64,000 nucleotides of DNA from Lepraria neglecta (GCA_033220425.1 CM065651.1:2046001-2110000); one strand, 5' to 3'. Shown: positions 46,081 to 58,463, counted from the first letter of the stretch. Numbers and translations are program-made. Notes: generated by a model not told the origin, from the sequence alone.

Positions 46081-46828
46081 ATGTATATCATCGTCATCTG
46101 CAGGAGAGTCTTCGTCCTCTTAGCCTTTCTTCTCGCCTTCTCATTAGCTGCGCCGCCACTATCACAACTCTCTATCCAAGAAACATGCTTAGGGACCACT
46201 TGCGGCGAGGCATACTAGTCATGTTGCAGCTCAGTCGAAACATGTACAATGAACACACTGAATCAGGCGGAGTGTGCCAGTTCCAGCACCTCAAGTACCA
46301 CGTCTGCTGCAGTACCGACCTACCATAACCACGACTTTTATCGAGCCCATCCTTACTACTGTGACCACGACCTTTGTTGACGTAACCTTTACTACCGCTG
46401 CCTCAACATTTGTCCAAGAACCAACACCCGCCTGTGATTCCTCACTTGGTGAATCACCATGCGGCTCGATCTGCTGCGCCGTGGGCCAATACTGCGCATC
46501 TCTTGGCTTCTGTGCCGCCGTAGGCTCGACGACTTTGACGGCGATCACCTTCACTGGCTTCGCTACAACAACGGTACCCTCTCAACGGCCAACTAGTAAT
46601 GTGGCAACAACTGTACCACCGTCAGCTACAGCATCGACTTCCGCCACGACAATATCAAGTCCCAGCCAGACGCCCTCACCCCCATCCTCAAAGCTTCACC
46701 TCACTGCTAGCATGGCATTGGAAATAGAAGCGTCTGGTTTCAAGTCGTGGACTACGGGCAAGGTCGTCGTTCTTCTGCTCCTCTGCGCCTGCGCTGGGGG
46801 CATAGTGAGGTTAGCTATGGGTCGGTGA
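46081..46828 (+). pseudogene. Cys-rich, Ser/Thr-rich surface protein gene, apparently broken
   Basis: A strong signal peptide (MYIIVICRRVFVLLAFLLAF, then SLAAPP) leads to a cysteine module CLGTTCG...SCCSSVETC...AEC. A Thr-rich stalk follows (TTTFIEPILTTVTTTFVDV), then a second module CDSSLGESPCGSICCAVGQY and CASLGFC. A Ser/Thr/Pro-rich linker and a C-terminal hydrophobic tail (KVVVLLLLCACAGGIVRLA) complete it. The order is that of fungal cell-surface proteins. A TAG lies in frame between the first two cysteine pairs (near 46216), and one frame change near 46320 separates the module from the stalk. No plausible introns bridge these points. It could still be active if unusual splicing occurs. 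Confidence 0.55.
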
Positions 46829-47314
46829 AGTCGACGAAGGGAGCGAGGAGATGTCTATCTAGAGAAGGAAAAGTAATGGTACTGATTTATCGTGCTGTAG
46901 GGTGGTGTTAGGTTGGTGGACGCATGTAATTGGGCGTGGTGACGAGTGAGGAGCGTGGAGAGATTGACGGTATGTTCTGGGAGGCGGGAAGGGCAAAATT
47001 CTGGGCTAGTCCAATATGACTAAGAGGCCAAGAGAATGCCATTAGCAGGTAGTGGTGCTTGTCCAGGTAAAAGTCCGCCAGGCTGGCAAGGCGAGAACAG
47101 GCATGCCATTCGATTTGTCTACTGCAGGAACTGTGGTCAATCGAAAGGCAATGCAATAGCAAGCAGTATATTCTTGGACGTGTCCAAACACCTCGCGTGA
47201 CAATACATTGTCTCAGGCTCATAAGTTCTTTCAAAGTTGTAGCTGCAGACCAGATCATTTCCTTCCACCAATATGCAACGCCTCGCCTTGTATTCGTACA
47301 TGCCAAATTGTAGT
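46829..47314. other. intergenic, no gene seen
   Basis: Short minus-strand frames only; treated as the 3' flank of VPS55. Confidence 0.4.
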
Positions 47315-47864
47315 CTAGAAGTCTTGCTCCTCCTGGAAGAACATCGTAAAGCTTATAATCGTTCCGTATATCAACAGTCCTCCAATTATTGACATAACCA
47401 TGGCCGGGACTTGGATGAGACCGCAGTGAGCTAGCGAGGCTGGCAGAGCTGTAAAAGAATTACATGTCAGCACGACTCCCCTAATCATCTAAAGCCCCAA
47501 ACGGCTTCAAATTTTTAAAGCAAGACCAATGACATGCTCAGACTGGGAAGGGAATGCGTACCGACTCCCATCACGACCAAGAACCCAGTGCAGAACCTCC
47601 CAAAATCCACCACCGCACTGCCCGCGCTCTCCATAAAGTCATCTGGGTTCGCACATCTCCCGCAGATCCAATTTGGTAATGGAGCAATGCAATATGTAGC
47701 TACAACGAGGAGAGTGAGGTAGCTCTGGAAGAGAGCGGAGGAGAGTATGACGAGGAGGAAGCCGATGGCGAGGACCTAGGATTGGATCAGTAAAGGCATG
47801 ATTTGTGATAGACTCGGAAGCATACGAAGGAGAGAGCGATGATAGTCTTTAGGCCTGCTGCCAT
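47315..47864 (-). CDS. VPS55: Vps55-like endosomal membrane protein
   Basis: Three short exons (47864-47826, 47775-47562, 47448-47315) join in phase to 128 residues and are easy to miss because no exon is long. The protein has four hydrophobic stretches: IIALSFVLAIGFLLVILSS, LLVVATYCIAPLP, TGFLVVMGVALPASLAHCGL and AMVMSIIGGLLIYGTIIS. These hold the family motifs CIAPLPNWICGR and PASLAHCGLI and end FFQEEQDF. Vps55 works with Vps68 in late-endosome-to-vacuole transport; its animal relative is OB-RGRP/LEPROT. It is divergent from TDP1, sharing a 537-bp upstream region. Confidence 0.9.
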
Positions 47865-48401
47865 GCTGAAGGATTGTCGTGTGCGCTTGAGGCTAGGATT
47901 AGGCTCCGCTGGCAGGCATGCGCGAGATCTTGGAAATGGTCTTTTAGATCCTGATATCGGGGAAGTAGCTTCGGATGTCAGTACAGCTTGAGTTCGAGGT
48001 TCGACACGGTTTGGCTCAAAAGTCGAAGAAGAGGACCGTTGGAAAACAGGTTGTTGAAGCAGTTGTGGTCAATGATGGAGGCTGGAGCTGGGCGCTTTCG
48101 GCGCTTGCAGGGATGTCAGCTTCAGCCCTATCAAGTAACACTCAAACGTGTCGGTGAGCTCTCTTCATTGCACAATGACGGTGGCCTTGGAACACGCCCA
48201 AAGAGGCGGAAAGGGTGTTGGCAGCTCCAATCGGTGGCCGCCGTGACTTGTCACAGGAATGGGTAGCTACTGCCTCATCTATACAACTTCTTCAACACAA
48301 CCTTCCCAGGTCCTCGAGCCGTTCTCACAGGTTCCATAGCTAGTGCCTTTTGGATATCATTGGAGCACCTTTACTTTCTGCCTTAATTGTTGCAGCCCGG
48401 C
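47865..48401. promoter_or_regulatory. divergent promoter, VPS55 / TDP1
   Basis: Non-coding stretch between two starts facing apart. Open frames here (for example 47975-48266) show no family resemblance. Confidence 0.4.
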
Positions 48402-50377
48402 ATGGCTCCTTCGGACGATGATGAAGATATAAAGCGTGCAATAGCGCTTTCTCTGCAGGATGAAGCAACCACTAGCCGGGAGTCAAGATCAGCGGGACAA
48501 TCGTTCAGGGACGCGATCGCTCTCGACAGCGAAACTGAAGATGAAGATGAGCCTCCGGAAGTTTCTAAAATGGCTCAAGAAGACGCAGTCAGAAAGGATA
48601 AAAACAGTTTACGTACAAGCCTCCACCACGATGCTGGGACTTCAGTTGGGAAGAGTGTCGAAAGTGAACCTTCTGTGTCGACATCAAGCCTGAGCTTCTT
48701 GGGCATTGACCGCAAGAAGATGGAGCAAGAACGGCTTGCTCGCAAGAGAAAGGTCTCGACATCCCCTCCACCACCTCGCAAAGCCCCGAGGGTCTCTCCC
48801 AATGTCCCTGTCGAGTCACGGACCCTGTTTTCGCAGTCAGCAACGAATAGTACGTCCCAAGTTACTGTTGAACCCAAGCCTACATCCGAAGGGAACAGCT
48901 CGGTTAAAATACGGTTTCCACGAGGCACTGTGAAGAAGACATGGGCGTTCGGACACTCACGGACAGGCGATGACATTAAGCTTGAAGAAGTCCTACAGAA
49001 GAACGATCTAAATTCTGCAGTCTTGAGCTCATTTCAGTGGGATGTGGGCTGGCTTCTTGCGAATATAAATACAAGAAGTATGGCTATGCTCCCCTCTGTT
49101 GTTGGGGTGTTGCCGTGAGTTGGTACTAATCGCCAGACAGGCACCCAGATCACGCTGGTCATGCAAGCCAAAGATGAGGCGACCAAGCAGCAATACAGAC
49201 GCGAGACAGCCTCCATGTCGAACCTACGCCTTTGCTTCCCGTCAATGGAGGGACAAGTCAATTGCATGCATTCCAAACTCATGCTGCTTTCCTACCCTAA
49301 ACATCTACGCGTTGCCGTGCCTACAGCCAATTTGGTTCCCTACGACTGGGGCGAATCAGGAGACATGGAGAACATGGTGTTTCTTATCGATCTCCCTCGA
49401 TTACCTGATGGCAGACGTACCGCACCAGAAGATTTGACCTTCTTTGGGCGAGAGCTAATCTACTTCCTTGAAGCCATGGGCCTTGAACGAAGCATCATCA
49501 ACAGCATCTATAACTTCGACTTTGCCGCTACTAAAGATCTCGCCTTTGTTCACACGATCGGTGGCGCTCATGCTGGAGAAGATGACCCATGGAGACGGAC
49601 TGGCTACTGTGGGCTTGGTCGTGCAGTTCGAGAGCTTGGGCTCGCGGCAGAAAAAGTGCTCAAGATTGACTTTGTCACGTCGTCAGTAGGGTCTCTCAAC
49701 ATTGATTTCCTGGCAATGTTGTATCTAGCTGCCCAAGGTGATGATGGTAGTACCGAGTACCAGTGGCGAAATCCGGTAGCGGCGAAGGGCAAGGGCAAGG
49801 GCAAACAATCGAAGGCTGCGCCGAATGGAGCTGAGACTGCCCAGGAGAAGTTGAAAGATCACATTCGCGAGAACTTCCATATTTACTTTCCCACTCACGA
49901 GACAGTGAAGAGCTCAACAGCAGGAGGTGCTGGTACCATCTGCTTTCAATCGAAATGGTACAACTCTCCGATCTTTCCTCGACAGGCCATGCGGGATTGT
50001 AAGAGTACGAGAATTGGCTTGTTGATGCATAATAAGGTAAAACGTAAAACACGTCTATCCTTTCTTGCGCTCACTATTCACTGCAGATTATCTATGTACG
50101 CCGCAAAGGCGAAGGAGACTCAACATCGTGGGCGTACATCGGTTCGGCTAATTGCTCAGAAAGCGCTTGGGGGAAGCTATTCAAAGACCGCGCATCCAAG
50201 TCACCGAAGCTCAACTGCCGCAATTGGGAATGCGGGGTACTTTTTCCAGTTCGCAGAGATGGAAGAGGGCATGAAAATTCAGATCTGAGAGCATTCGAGG
50301 GTACCATTCCAGTCCCAATGCAACATCCGGGGCAACCGTACGGCAGCCGGAAGCCATGGTACTACTCCGAGCAATAG
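48402..50377 (+). CDS. TDP1: tyrosyl-DNA phosphodiesterase 1
   Basis: Three exons (48402-49077, 49141-50036, 50087-50377) join in phase to 620 residues. The N terminus carries a ubiquitin-interacting-type motif (DEDIKRAIALSLQDE) and a disordered, Lys/Ser-rich region. The catalytic domain starts at FQWDVGWLL. It has both HKD motifs: CMHSKLMLLSYPKH (His269, Lys271) and MHNKIIYVRRKG (His522, Lys524), with SANCSESAWG after the second. Tdp1 hydrolyses the phosphotyrosyl bond left by trapped topoisomerase I and cleans other blocked 3' ends. The last intron falls right after the lysine of the second HKD motif, so the catalytic site is complete only in spliced RNA. Confidence 0.95.
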
Positions 50378-50872
50378 AAAGGGTGGTTCTGGGCAGTGTT
50401 TGGAAAGTGTCCTTGGGGATTTGGGCTAGATTTTTATTGTATTAGATCATGGTGATGACGGTTGTATGGTCACTACGGGTTGAAGTCGCCAGCTCAGTCT
50501 CCATTGCATAGATCTTTGAGGTTGGATCCAAACCATACTTGACGGAAAATTCAAGTTCCATTGAAATGCTTCATGATTACAGTCAGTGAAAGACCCTTCA
50601 ATGTTAAAGTGAATTAAGTTGTTTTCTTTGCAGCGCTAAGATGGATCTCGCTTGTGAGCCACTCTTTCTGTCAACACAATCTCACTTCGCTCTTTCTTGT
50701 CGGTCGAAATCGATAAAGAATCTTGTGAGGGCTACTGGTATTGTCCCCAACATTCATCGACGACAAGGTATAGCAGCACTAGTGTCTCAGTCAAACAGAC
50801 AGCATCCTTAGAAATACCACGTTTAGTCACGCATATTACAACCTACTACTCAAGCAAGAAGTACCTGCCGAT
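50378..50872. other. intergenic, no gene seen
   Basis: 3' flank of TDP1 and 5' flank of the F-box-like gene. A pyrimidine-rich patch lies at about 50670-50700. Confidence 0.4.
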
Positions 50873-52228
50873 ATGCCCCACCTTCTCACCCTCGCCCACG
50901 AGATCTTCTACTTGATTATCGAAGTCATCAGTCCCGATGACATCGAAAATTTCTGGCTCAGCTGCCACGCGCTCCACACACTTGCGGGCCCAACGCTCAT
51001 AGTACATCGCCAGCTGCGACAGGCTTATCGCACAGTAGAATTTGGTGAGGGCAACTGGGGCGACGATTGGGGAGACCTTCAAAACACTCATCCCATCTAC
51101 CTCTTGCGTGATGTTCTCAAGGACTTCAGAATCCGTCACTATCCAACTTTTCTACGAATTTGTGAATACATCGAGGACTGGGCCCTCACGGATGGCTACG
51201 ATGAAAAGAGGATCGAAGAACGAGAGCATGAGTTTGCGAACGCTCAAGAGGCTGCGAGTGACTGTTTACCTTTGATTATCAAAGAGGTTGTGGGATGTCC
51301 GTTCGTCCGTGCAGCGAAGCAGGGAGGGTGGACTCGCAGAATATTAGAAGGTCAGAGGGACGAGGTATTCGCCATGCTACTTATACTCCTACCAAACTTA
51401 GCTACGATTGAGATTCAGGGCTCTTTCCATAGTGCATTTCGCATTATGCTGAAGAAGATAGCCCACGCCTACCACGATCCCGAGAAAAAGTACACACTAG
51501 TTCTAACTCGACTCACCAACGCTCTCGTTGCTCCTAACAACGAAACCGATTCAGACGGTCCATGGGAGTCTTCCGCGGCTCTGGGGCCTTTTGCCGCTTT
51601 ACCATCTATACGATCTCTCTCTGGATCCTTTCTGGTCTCCGGAGGACCGGACGAGGAAGATGCGTTTGAATGGTCCTACACATCACGCATCTCCGAGCTC
51701 ACAGAGCTTACCATCAAATACAGCAACGTCTATGGGAGCAGTGGTCCAAGCTTTCTGAGCGGAGATTCACGTACTCGCGTGGGGGGTTCCTGGACGACTG
51801 GCGTAATTCTGAGCCCCGTCGGATCATCGCGGCACTCAAGCGTTACGCATCGCATAGTCTGGAACATCTCTACATCTCAGGCGCCTGTATCAACGTAGAC
51901 GCTGACTTGGACGACAAACAAGATTGCAGTCTCCGGGTCTTCGAAAAATTGACACCTACATGTGGAGCACTATTTATTTTGTAGCGTTGCTGACAAGCTC
52001 GATAAGCTTGACCATGAGCTCAGCGATTCGCGTACGCCTCAACATCTATTAGACATACTGCCAGCCTCCGTTGAGACGTTGGAGATCGAAGGGGACATAT
52101 CCGCGGACCACGAGAAAGCCGTATTCGCTGGGTTCAAAGAATTGAAGGAGGAGTGGCTGCCAAAACTCACTGCGTTAGAACTACAAGGTCCTGCGTTCAC
52201 GAAAGACTCCATTGTTGATGTGTGCTAA
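50873..52228 (+). pseudogene. F-box-like hypothetical protein, copy 1
   Basis: The start HLLTLAHEIFYLIIEVISPD, followed by DIENFWLSCHALHTLA, is a degenerate F-box. A helical repeat-type body follows (LLILLPNLATIEIQG, LRSLSGSFLV-like segments, RFTYSRGGFLDDW, LPASVETLEIEGD), ending ALELQGPAFTKDSIVDVC. The conserved text changes frame near 51730 and again near 51950, without introns long enough to explain it. This copy therefore appears to be drifting into a pseudogene. The same layout recurs in copy 2 at 52746, 520 bp downstream on the same strand, so the pair is an old tandem duplication. The substrate is unknown. Confidence 0.55.
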
Positions 52229-52745
52229 AAATTTGGGGTCAAGCCGACCATATGGGAGGAGATGTCCCGTTGGTTTGGATGAAACCCCATCGAAGAAAGG
52301 TTTGCCTCCACGGGTTTGAGGAAGAGCGACCAACGTGACACAGAGCCCTATAGTTTTAGGGTGCTACAGACTAATTGCCACAGCGAATCTATTGTCATGC
52401 GTGCTGCTCTCTGGCAGCAATACTAGCAAACAAAACGAAAACCTTGTTGTCCTGCCCCAGCACTCCAGTACATAACCATCTAGAATCCAATTCAAGCGGT
52501 TCTACATCCCAAACAGGGCACCTTGAACAATATTCACTTGACATAGGCAAATACATCCCAAGCCGCTTTTGCCATTCTCTTAGCTCTGCAATCCCAGTGA
52601 AGCAACACATTGACCCTTGACCGGTGCCAAGCACAGTAGTGAATAAATATACAACAGCGCCCCGCACCTGTCTTCCTTTATAAAGTCCGGCTCCCTCCAC
52701 CTGTCACACACTACATCAGCATCAAAGCCGGCAGCACCGTCCAAC

Positions 52746-54162
52746 ATGCGGACTCTACTCAAGTTACCTACTGAGACACTGCTCCAGATCGTTGAGAATG
52801 TGACCCCGGACGACATAGTCACCTTCGCCATATCCTGCAAGTACATCAACACATTGGCCAAAAACTACCTTAAGGTACACCAACAACGCATCAAGACCTA
52901 CCACAACATCGTTCTATGGGGCTGTTACCGCCACCCCGATGAGAAACACCCACTTGTACTTGTCCAGGATATCTTGCAAGACTGGAAAATTGCCTACTAT
53001 GCCAAATCCATAGAGGTCAAGTACTGTGGCTATGACTCGGTGGTGGAGAATTGGCAGCGATGGGCGGACCGGGATCAGAGGCCGCAGGTGGAAGTCGAGA
53101 CTGCCATCGTCCAAAGCTTGCTGAATGGGATCACCACGGAGCTTCGTAAGAAACTCATCACGCTATTCCACCTCGCGGATGATGAGGCGGACGACAATGT
53201 CCACTTGGTCAAAGAGTGTAGTAGAGCGATGGTGTTAAGCCTGCTTTCCTTCCTCCTCCCCAACCTGGAATCTATCTCCTCCAACGAATATGGTTGTTAC
53301 GATTACAGCTGGCCCGAGGCTTTGGCTCTTATCATGATGTCCCAATCGCCTTGGATTAAACCCGGACTAAATGCTCTTACCAAGCTCTCCGAAGTCAGGG
53401 TAAGTGGATGGACGGAAGGCAATCTCGACCGTGGCTTTGGCAATGAGTGCTCGGCCTTCGCCCCATTTATGCAATTACCCTCAATTGGGAGTCTCATCGG
53501 GACCTCGGTTCGTGACAACGAGTTCACTAAGCTGGAGGATCCCCTCAATCCATGGTGTATCCTAAGTCACCGATAGAAAATTTCACAACAGCTCAATCAA
53601 TGCTAGCAGCTTCTTCGAGCTCCTCGAGGGGATCGGAGCCTCGAAAAGGTTCACCTACGAGCGCAATGACCAGTTCGAAGACGATGACCTAGGAGCGGAG
53701 TCTAGCGAGTTTATTGACGGTCTTCTTGCACATGCGAGCTCCAGTCTCGAGTATCTGGCACTCATAGGAGCTACCGGCTCGCAATTTCAGAAGGGTAAGG
53801 GGGAGAACAAAGGATACCTGAAGGGCTTTAAAGTCCTCAAAGAAGTCCGCCTTCATGTCAATCTCCACTTAGGGACCCAGGACGAGTACGATGGAGCGGA
53901 CACCGACCTGGATATCGACGAATGGAAGAAACGAGGCCCATATCTGGCTCCTATCTTGCCAGCGTCCATCGAGAGAATCGAGTCCGACGGGCCTGTAACC
54001 ATGAAAGAGGTGGATTGCTTGCTAACCGGCCTTGATATTCGCAAGTCGAGGTGTGTCCCTAAGCTGAGAAAGATCATCTTCCACGATGCAACAGCCGAAA
54101 ACAAGACAATACAGCTAATCGCAAACTCCTGGAAGAAAGGTTGCAGGAGTGTGCGTGCATAA
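52746..54162 (+). pseudogene. F-box-like hypothetical protein, copy 2
   Basis: It opens TLLKLPTETLLQIVENVTPD, then DIVTFAISCKYINTLAKNYL, an F-box-like start close to that of copy 1. The body continues to about 53560, and after one single-base change of frame runs on as NSSINASSFFELLEGIGASK, SSLEYLALIGA and LPASIERIESDG to the stop at 54162. Shared order with copy 1 (a pair of FTYxR and LPAS[VI]E motifs) shows common descent. If the one frame change at 53555-53585 were a splice or sequence artefact, this copy would be whole at about 470 residues. Confidence 0.55.
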
Positions 54163-55173
54163 ATCACCTCTCAGCCCTACTCAGCCCTACTGCCTAGTAC
54201 GCATAAATACCAAGCATCTCCCATAGAGAATCAATCAAGTTGTCTTCAATATGCTAAAGGTGTGGGTGTGAGTTTGCGGCTCGGAGACGGTATTGGGAAA
54301 GGTTATTGTCCGTTTTGAAGTGGGACACAGCGGTCAGATAAGATAGTACTTGAATGGTCATGCTGTGGACAGAATTGCAAATAGCAGATACCTCACTCAA
54401 TGCATGCAATAATCAACGTCGAAGTTTGACCCAGTTTCCCTCTATTGATGAGTGCATTTGAGCGCTGAACCTGCCATCCCTCGCTTCAAAGTCCGAGGAT
54501 ATGGCTGGTTCAGGCTCAAAAGGGCAACCTTTTGCCAGTTACTACTGAAGCACAAAGAGCGGATGGTGACTAGATACGGATGATTTGAGAGTTGCGGATG
54601 CGCCACCAATGTTCGAGAGGCTCGATAAGGAGTCATTTCAAAGGCTCTAACCTCATTTGACGATTGTTAACGAGATATTGATCTGCGCAGGGATTCATGC
54701 ATCTAAGACCGTAGCCCCATCGCGACTTCCAGCCCACAATTCCTTCAACCAACGAGTTTCACAAATGGCAACAAGCTTACAGCATGGGTTATAGTGCCTC
54801 TGGGCGAGCTCTACACACTCGATCGGGCATTGCTCCCTCTGGCAATCGACCTCCAGCCTTGGGAGGGATGTCAAGAAGGGATGGACTTTCTGGGAGCCCA
54901 GCAAAAGCGGCGGGGCTGGAGCTTTGTGATACGAACCGCATGAAGCTAACGCTCACAGCTCATGCAGGTCGAGATCTGGACCGCTTGATAGGCTCCAATT
55001 TCGCTTCCGTGGACGTTCCTTCAGCTAGAGCCAAGCTGGGGCTGAGGCCATTAGATGAAAGACGCCGATACGGAGATGAGGGGCTCTACAACATCTTTTC
55101 CTCCCTCACTCTCCTGGGCTGTCATCAATAAGTCCAGGCGGTTGCCATTGGAGAGCGGAAAAATACAGCCAAC
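54163..55173. other. intergenic, no supported gene
   Basis: A 116-codon + strand frame (54784) and a Cys-containing minus frame (54695-54904) overlap. Neither has a recognisable domain or secretion signal. Confidence 0.35.
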
Positions 55174-56715
55174 ATGACTTTCACAATGGCAGCATTCCTC
55201 TACGTGTCGATACTCTTTCGTCTTTCCACAGCAATGCCCGGCGCGATGCCATGGGTCGGCCCAATGCCTACACCTCTGGGTCTAAGGGCTACAGCGGGCA
55301 TGTCGCCTCGTCCAACCGAAGCTCCAGGCCTGAATGGCATACCGCAAGAGCTGCGCCGGAGACAGAATGTGCAATACCCTCCACCAGCGAATTGGTGCGG
55401 TTTTGTCAACGGCCTTTATGGCAAGCGTCTAGCTCTCCTTGCATGACTCAAAGCTGACAGCCAAACTAGAGTACCCTCTCTCATGCAATACTGGCTTGAC
55501 GTGCGTCAACTCTGAGGCAGCTCTCGGCTGCTGTACAGCGACCACAGGGATCTGCACTGACCTTTACACTACATGTGCCAACTACCTCGACATTTGCGAT
55601 GCCGCATGTCAGGCGGATCCTGCAATCCTGAAGTGGTATGCAAAACCCAACCCAAACATTCTCTAGTATATGTGCTAATACACCTATCCTTTAGCGACCT
55701 AATAGAACAATACTGCGGCACCTACATCTTCCCTGGCGCAACCTACCTTTACAATTGCGGATCAATCTCCCCCGTCATTGAAACCGTCGAGTTCCTAAAC
55801 GACTACTACATCACCGAAATCGGCAGCACTCTCGCCTCCGAACCCATTACAAACCCCTTTGGCTTCACAGCTTCTGTAGCTTTACCTTCATTCACCGGCG
55901 CAGCTACGAGCACCACTCCTCTCCCCTTTCCCGCCAGCTCCAGCTCTTCCGCCAGCTTCAGCTCTTCCACCAGCTCTTCCACCAGCTCCAGCTCTTCCAG
56001 CGGTCTTTCCAGACTCGCAATAGATGGGATTATCATCGGTGCCGCTCTTCTGGGCACGATAGTGTTCGCTGTCATTGTACTTGTCTGCATAATCAAGCGG
56101 AGGCGAAGAGACAAGAAGGCAGCTACACGGCCGAGCACATACGTTCCACCGCCAATGCAGCAACCAGTGCAGCAGCCTCCGCCTAAAGCGTTTGGTGATT
56201 ACCAATCTGTCCCGCAACAAGAACAGCCCCCGCAAGTCACCAAAGTACCCATCCAGCCTCAACCGACCGCCTCCACCTACGCTCCTAGCTCCATCTCCGC
56301 CCTCTCCCCTCAACCAGGCAGTCCAGACGCTCGCTTCAGTTCAGCAAACACCACCATCCTCACCCCCCAGCCAAGCGTATCAGACCCGCGCCAAAGCTAT
56401 TACAAGCCACCAGCCTCGCCCACAGTGATGGAGGTTGATGCTACAATGGGGAATCCTGGAATTCCAAGCAACGCTCCACATGGAGTGCCTGCAGAGGTGG
56501 ATGCTACACTGGGTAATCCGGGCGCTCCTGTTGGCGGCGACTATATTGTCAACCAGACGATGCCTGGAGGAAGTCCAAGTGCTACGGATGTTCAGGGGAC
56601 GATGAATTGGGCTGGTGGTGGTGCACATGTTCCAAGTGGGGCGCAGGATGGGACTATGGGAGCGGGATCCTGGCAGCAGGGGCCGATTGAGATGGATAAT
56701 CATTCGCGAGAATAG
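55174..56715 (+). CDS. mucin-like single-pass membrane protein with Cys-rich ectodomain
   Basis: Three exons (55174-55420, 55470-55635, 55695-56715) join in phase to 477 residues. A signal peptide (MTFTMAAFLYVSILFRLSTA) leads to a Cys-rich domain: NWCGFVNG, LSCNTGLTC, ALGCCTATTGIC, TTCANYLDICDAAC and QYCGTYIFPG. A Ser-rich stalk follows, then one membrane helix (IIIGAALLGTIVFAVIVLVC) with a basic stop-transfer IIKRRRRDKK. The long cytosolic tail is Pro/Gln-rich and contains a twice-repeated EVDATxGNPG motif. The plan resembles fungal wall-stress sensors (Mid2/Wsc-like), although the family is uncharacterised. The first intron starts with GC rather than GT (GGCAAGC at 55420) and ends ACTAG, a GC-AG intron. 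Confidence 0.8.
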
Positions 56716-57374
56716 GCGTTGGCTTGGCGTCTGTATTAGTATTATTGGAGTCATAGGCCATGTGAGCTTGCTTGTCGGGGGTAATTCTGGAGGATATAAG
56801 CCGAAGCGATTGGAGGCATCCTATACGACGTAAAAGTAGCTAATAGACATTTCGATGTTGTTTGACATGACTTTGATGCATGACTGATTAAGGTATGCAA
56901 ACGACTGGGTCTCTGTGCTTGAGTAAAAATATAGGCTACCTTAGACCGTATCATGGAAAGACTTTAGGCCAGAATCGTCGCTCGCTGATCAAGTGGCAAT
57001 AGAGTACTCTTGGTTGATATGCCTTTGAAATATGGATGGTTACACTTACAACGACCATTGCACCAATCCCAAACTCAAACTCGTCGCCAAAATTTGACCT
57101 CAATTATTCTAAAACCCTTTGAGTATCTGGACAAGTTCTAGCCTTGCAGGAACTCGTTCCCCCCCTTTCCAAACACAAACGCTAAGCATTTCAATCAATG
57201 CTGATGACAGCCTAAACTTTGTGACTTCACACATACAAAGCTCCCATTTCCGTCGATAGAATGCCGCCAAGTCTTTATGAAAACTTCAAGAATTCTTCGG
57301 CCATATGAGTTTCTACTTTCTCACCTGAGAATCGTACGTCTGTGTATTTGAAGAGACAGAACGTGGAAGCCAGC
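56716..57374. other. intergenic, no gene seen
   Basis: Upstream region of ELP5. No domain-bearing frame. Confidence 0.4.
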
Positions 57375-58463
57375 ATGGCGGATCGAGCACTGCAGCATCG
57401 AAGAGTGCATAACCTGCTCTTGATCCAAAAGCTGCTGGGTTTGCGAGGGGACTCGTCACCGTTTACGTTGGTCCTTGATACTGTTGAGCAGTCGGCAAAG
57501 CCGTTGATCAGACATTACATAAACAATGCGAAGGTAGAGCTGTTCCTTGTAGCGAGTTCTTTTGTAAGACGGCTTTTGAATGTTTTCACAGATATCAAAG
57601 ACGGACGTAGTCTATATCTCCTTCGAAACATTCAAACCACCACTTGGAATTGCAGCTTTTATCAAGACACGGCGAAAAGATGCAGCAACGATTCAAAAGG
57701 AGATCTCATCAGTTGTGTCTACGACCAAACGTGAGTCCCTTGGCAATATCTAGAAAAAAGTGTCAATCGAGCTGAATATGCTCAAGGTGCCTTACTCATG
57801 TTCGACACACTCTACCCACTCGCCTGCAACACAAATCTCGACCTCCCATCCTTCCTCTCTTCCTTAGTAACTCCCACCACCTCACTCCTCGCAATCTACC
57901 ACATGGACATCCCCCTTCCACCACCACCAAATCCCTACGCCCCCTCACCATTAACCTCCCTCGAATTTCTCGCCACCACGATATTCACAACCCACAGCCT
58001 CGAACAAGTCCTATCCCGTAAACGAGCAGCTGACAAAAGTCTTGCCGAACCAGTCTTTGGCCTTGAAGAAAAGAGGGAGGGTGTTATTATTGGGCTGGGA
58101 TCTAATGATCCTAAAGGCCTAGTGCTAGAAATGAACCACAGACGCAAAAGCGGAAGAAATATAGAGGAGGTTTTCTTCCTCCTGCCACTCACCTCAAAGG
58201 AAAAACCACTCCTCTTAGACGACCACCCTCTCTACCGCCGCCCTGACCTCGGAGATGCGAAATCTGCGGCTGATGAAGTTGCGGCGGAGCTGTCGTCGAC
58301 GTTTGATTTGGGAATTACGGCTAAGCAGAGACGGGATAGGGAGGGGGTTGTGTTGCCTTATTTCGATGCGCAGAAGGATGGGTTTGGGGGTGGGGAAGGG
58401 GGGAGGATTCTTTATGATATGGGTGTCGAGGATGATTTTGATGAGGAGGAGGATGAGATTTGA
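57375..58463 (+). CDS. ELP5: Elongator complex protein 5
   Basis: Three exons (57375-57533, 57592-57730, 57787-58463) join in phase to 324 residues. Family landmarks are HNLLLIQKLLGLRGD, SPFTLVLDTVEQSAKPLI, KTDVVYISFETFKPP, then ALLMFDTLYPLA and LLAIYHMDIPLP. A conserved C terminus ends in LGITAKQRRDREGVVLPYF, followed by an acidic tail. Elp5 forms the hexameric RecA-like Elp456 ring that supports wobble-uridine modification of tRNA by Elongator. The ATG chosen is the first in frame. The stop lies 69 bp from the stop of the convergent SNRNP27 gene. Confidence 0.92.

Noticed and set aside
50873-54162. Sequencing error as the cause of all the frame changes in the window
   Set aside because: Core genes of similar length (PRE5, CLPTM1 homologue, MED6, SEC22, PabA-PabB fusion, TDP1, ELP5) have no frame changes, so a uniform error rate does not fit, although single G-run errors remain possible at 29155-29180.
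54784-55131. 116-codon + frame before the mucin-like gene
   Set aside because: It has no domain or signal peptide, and an opposite-strand frame overlaps it equally well.
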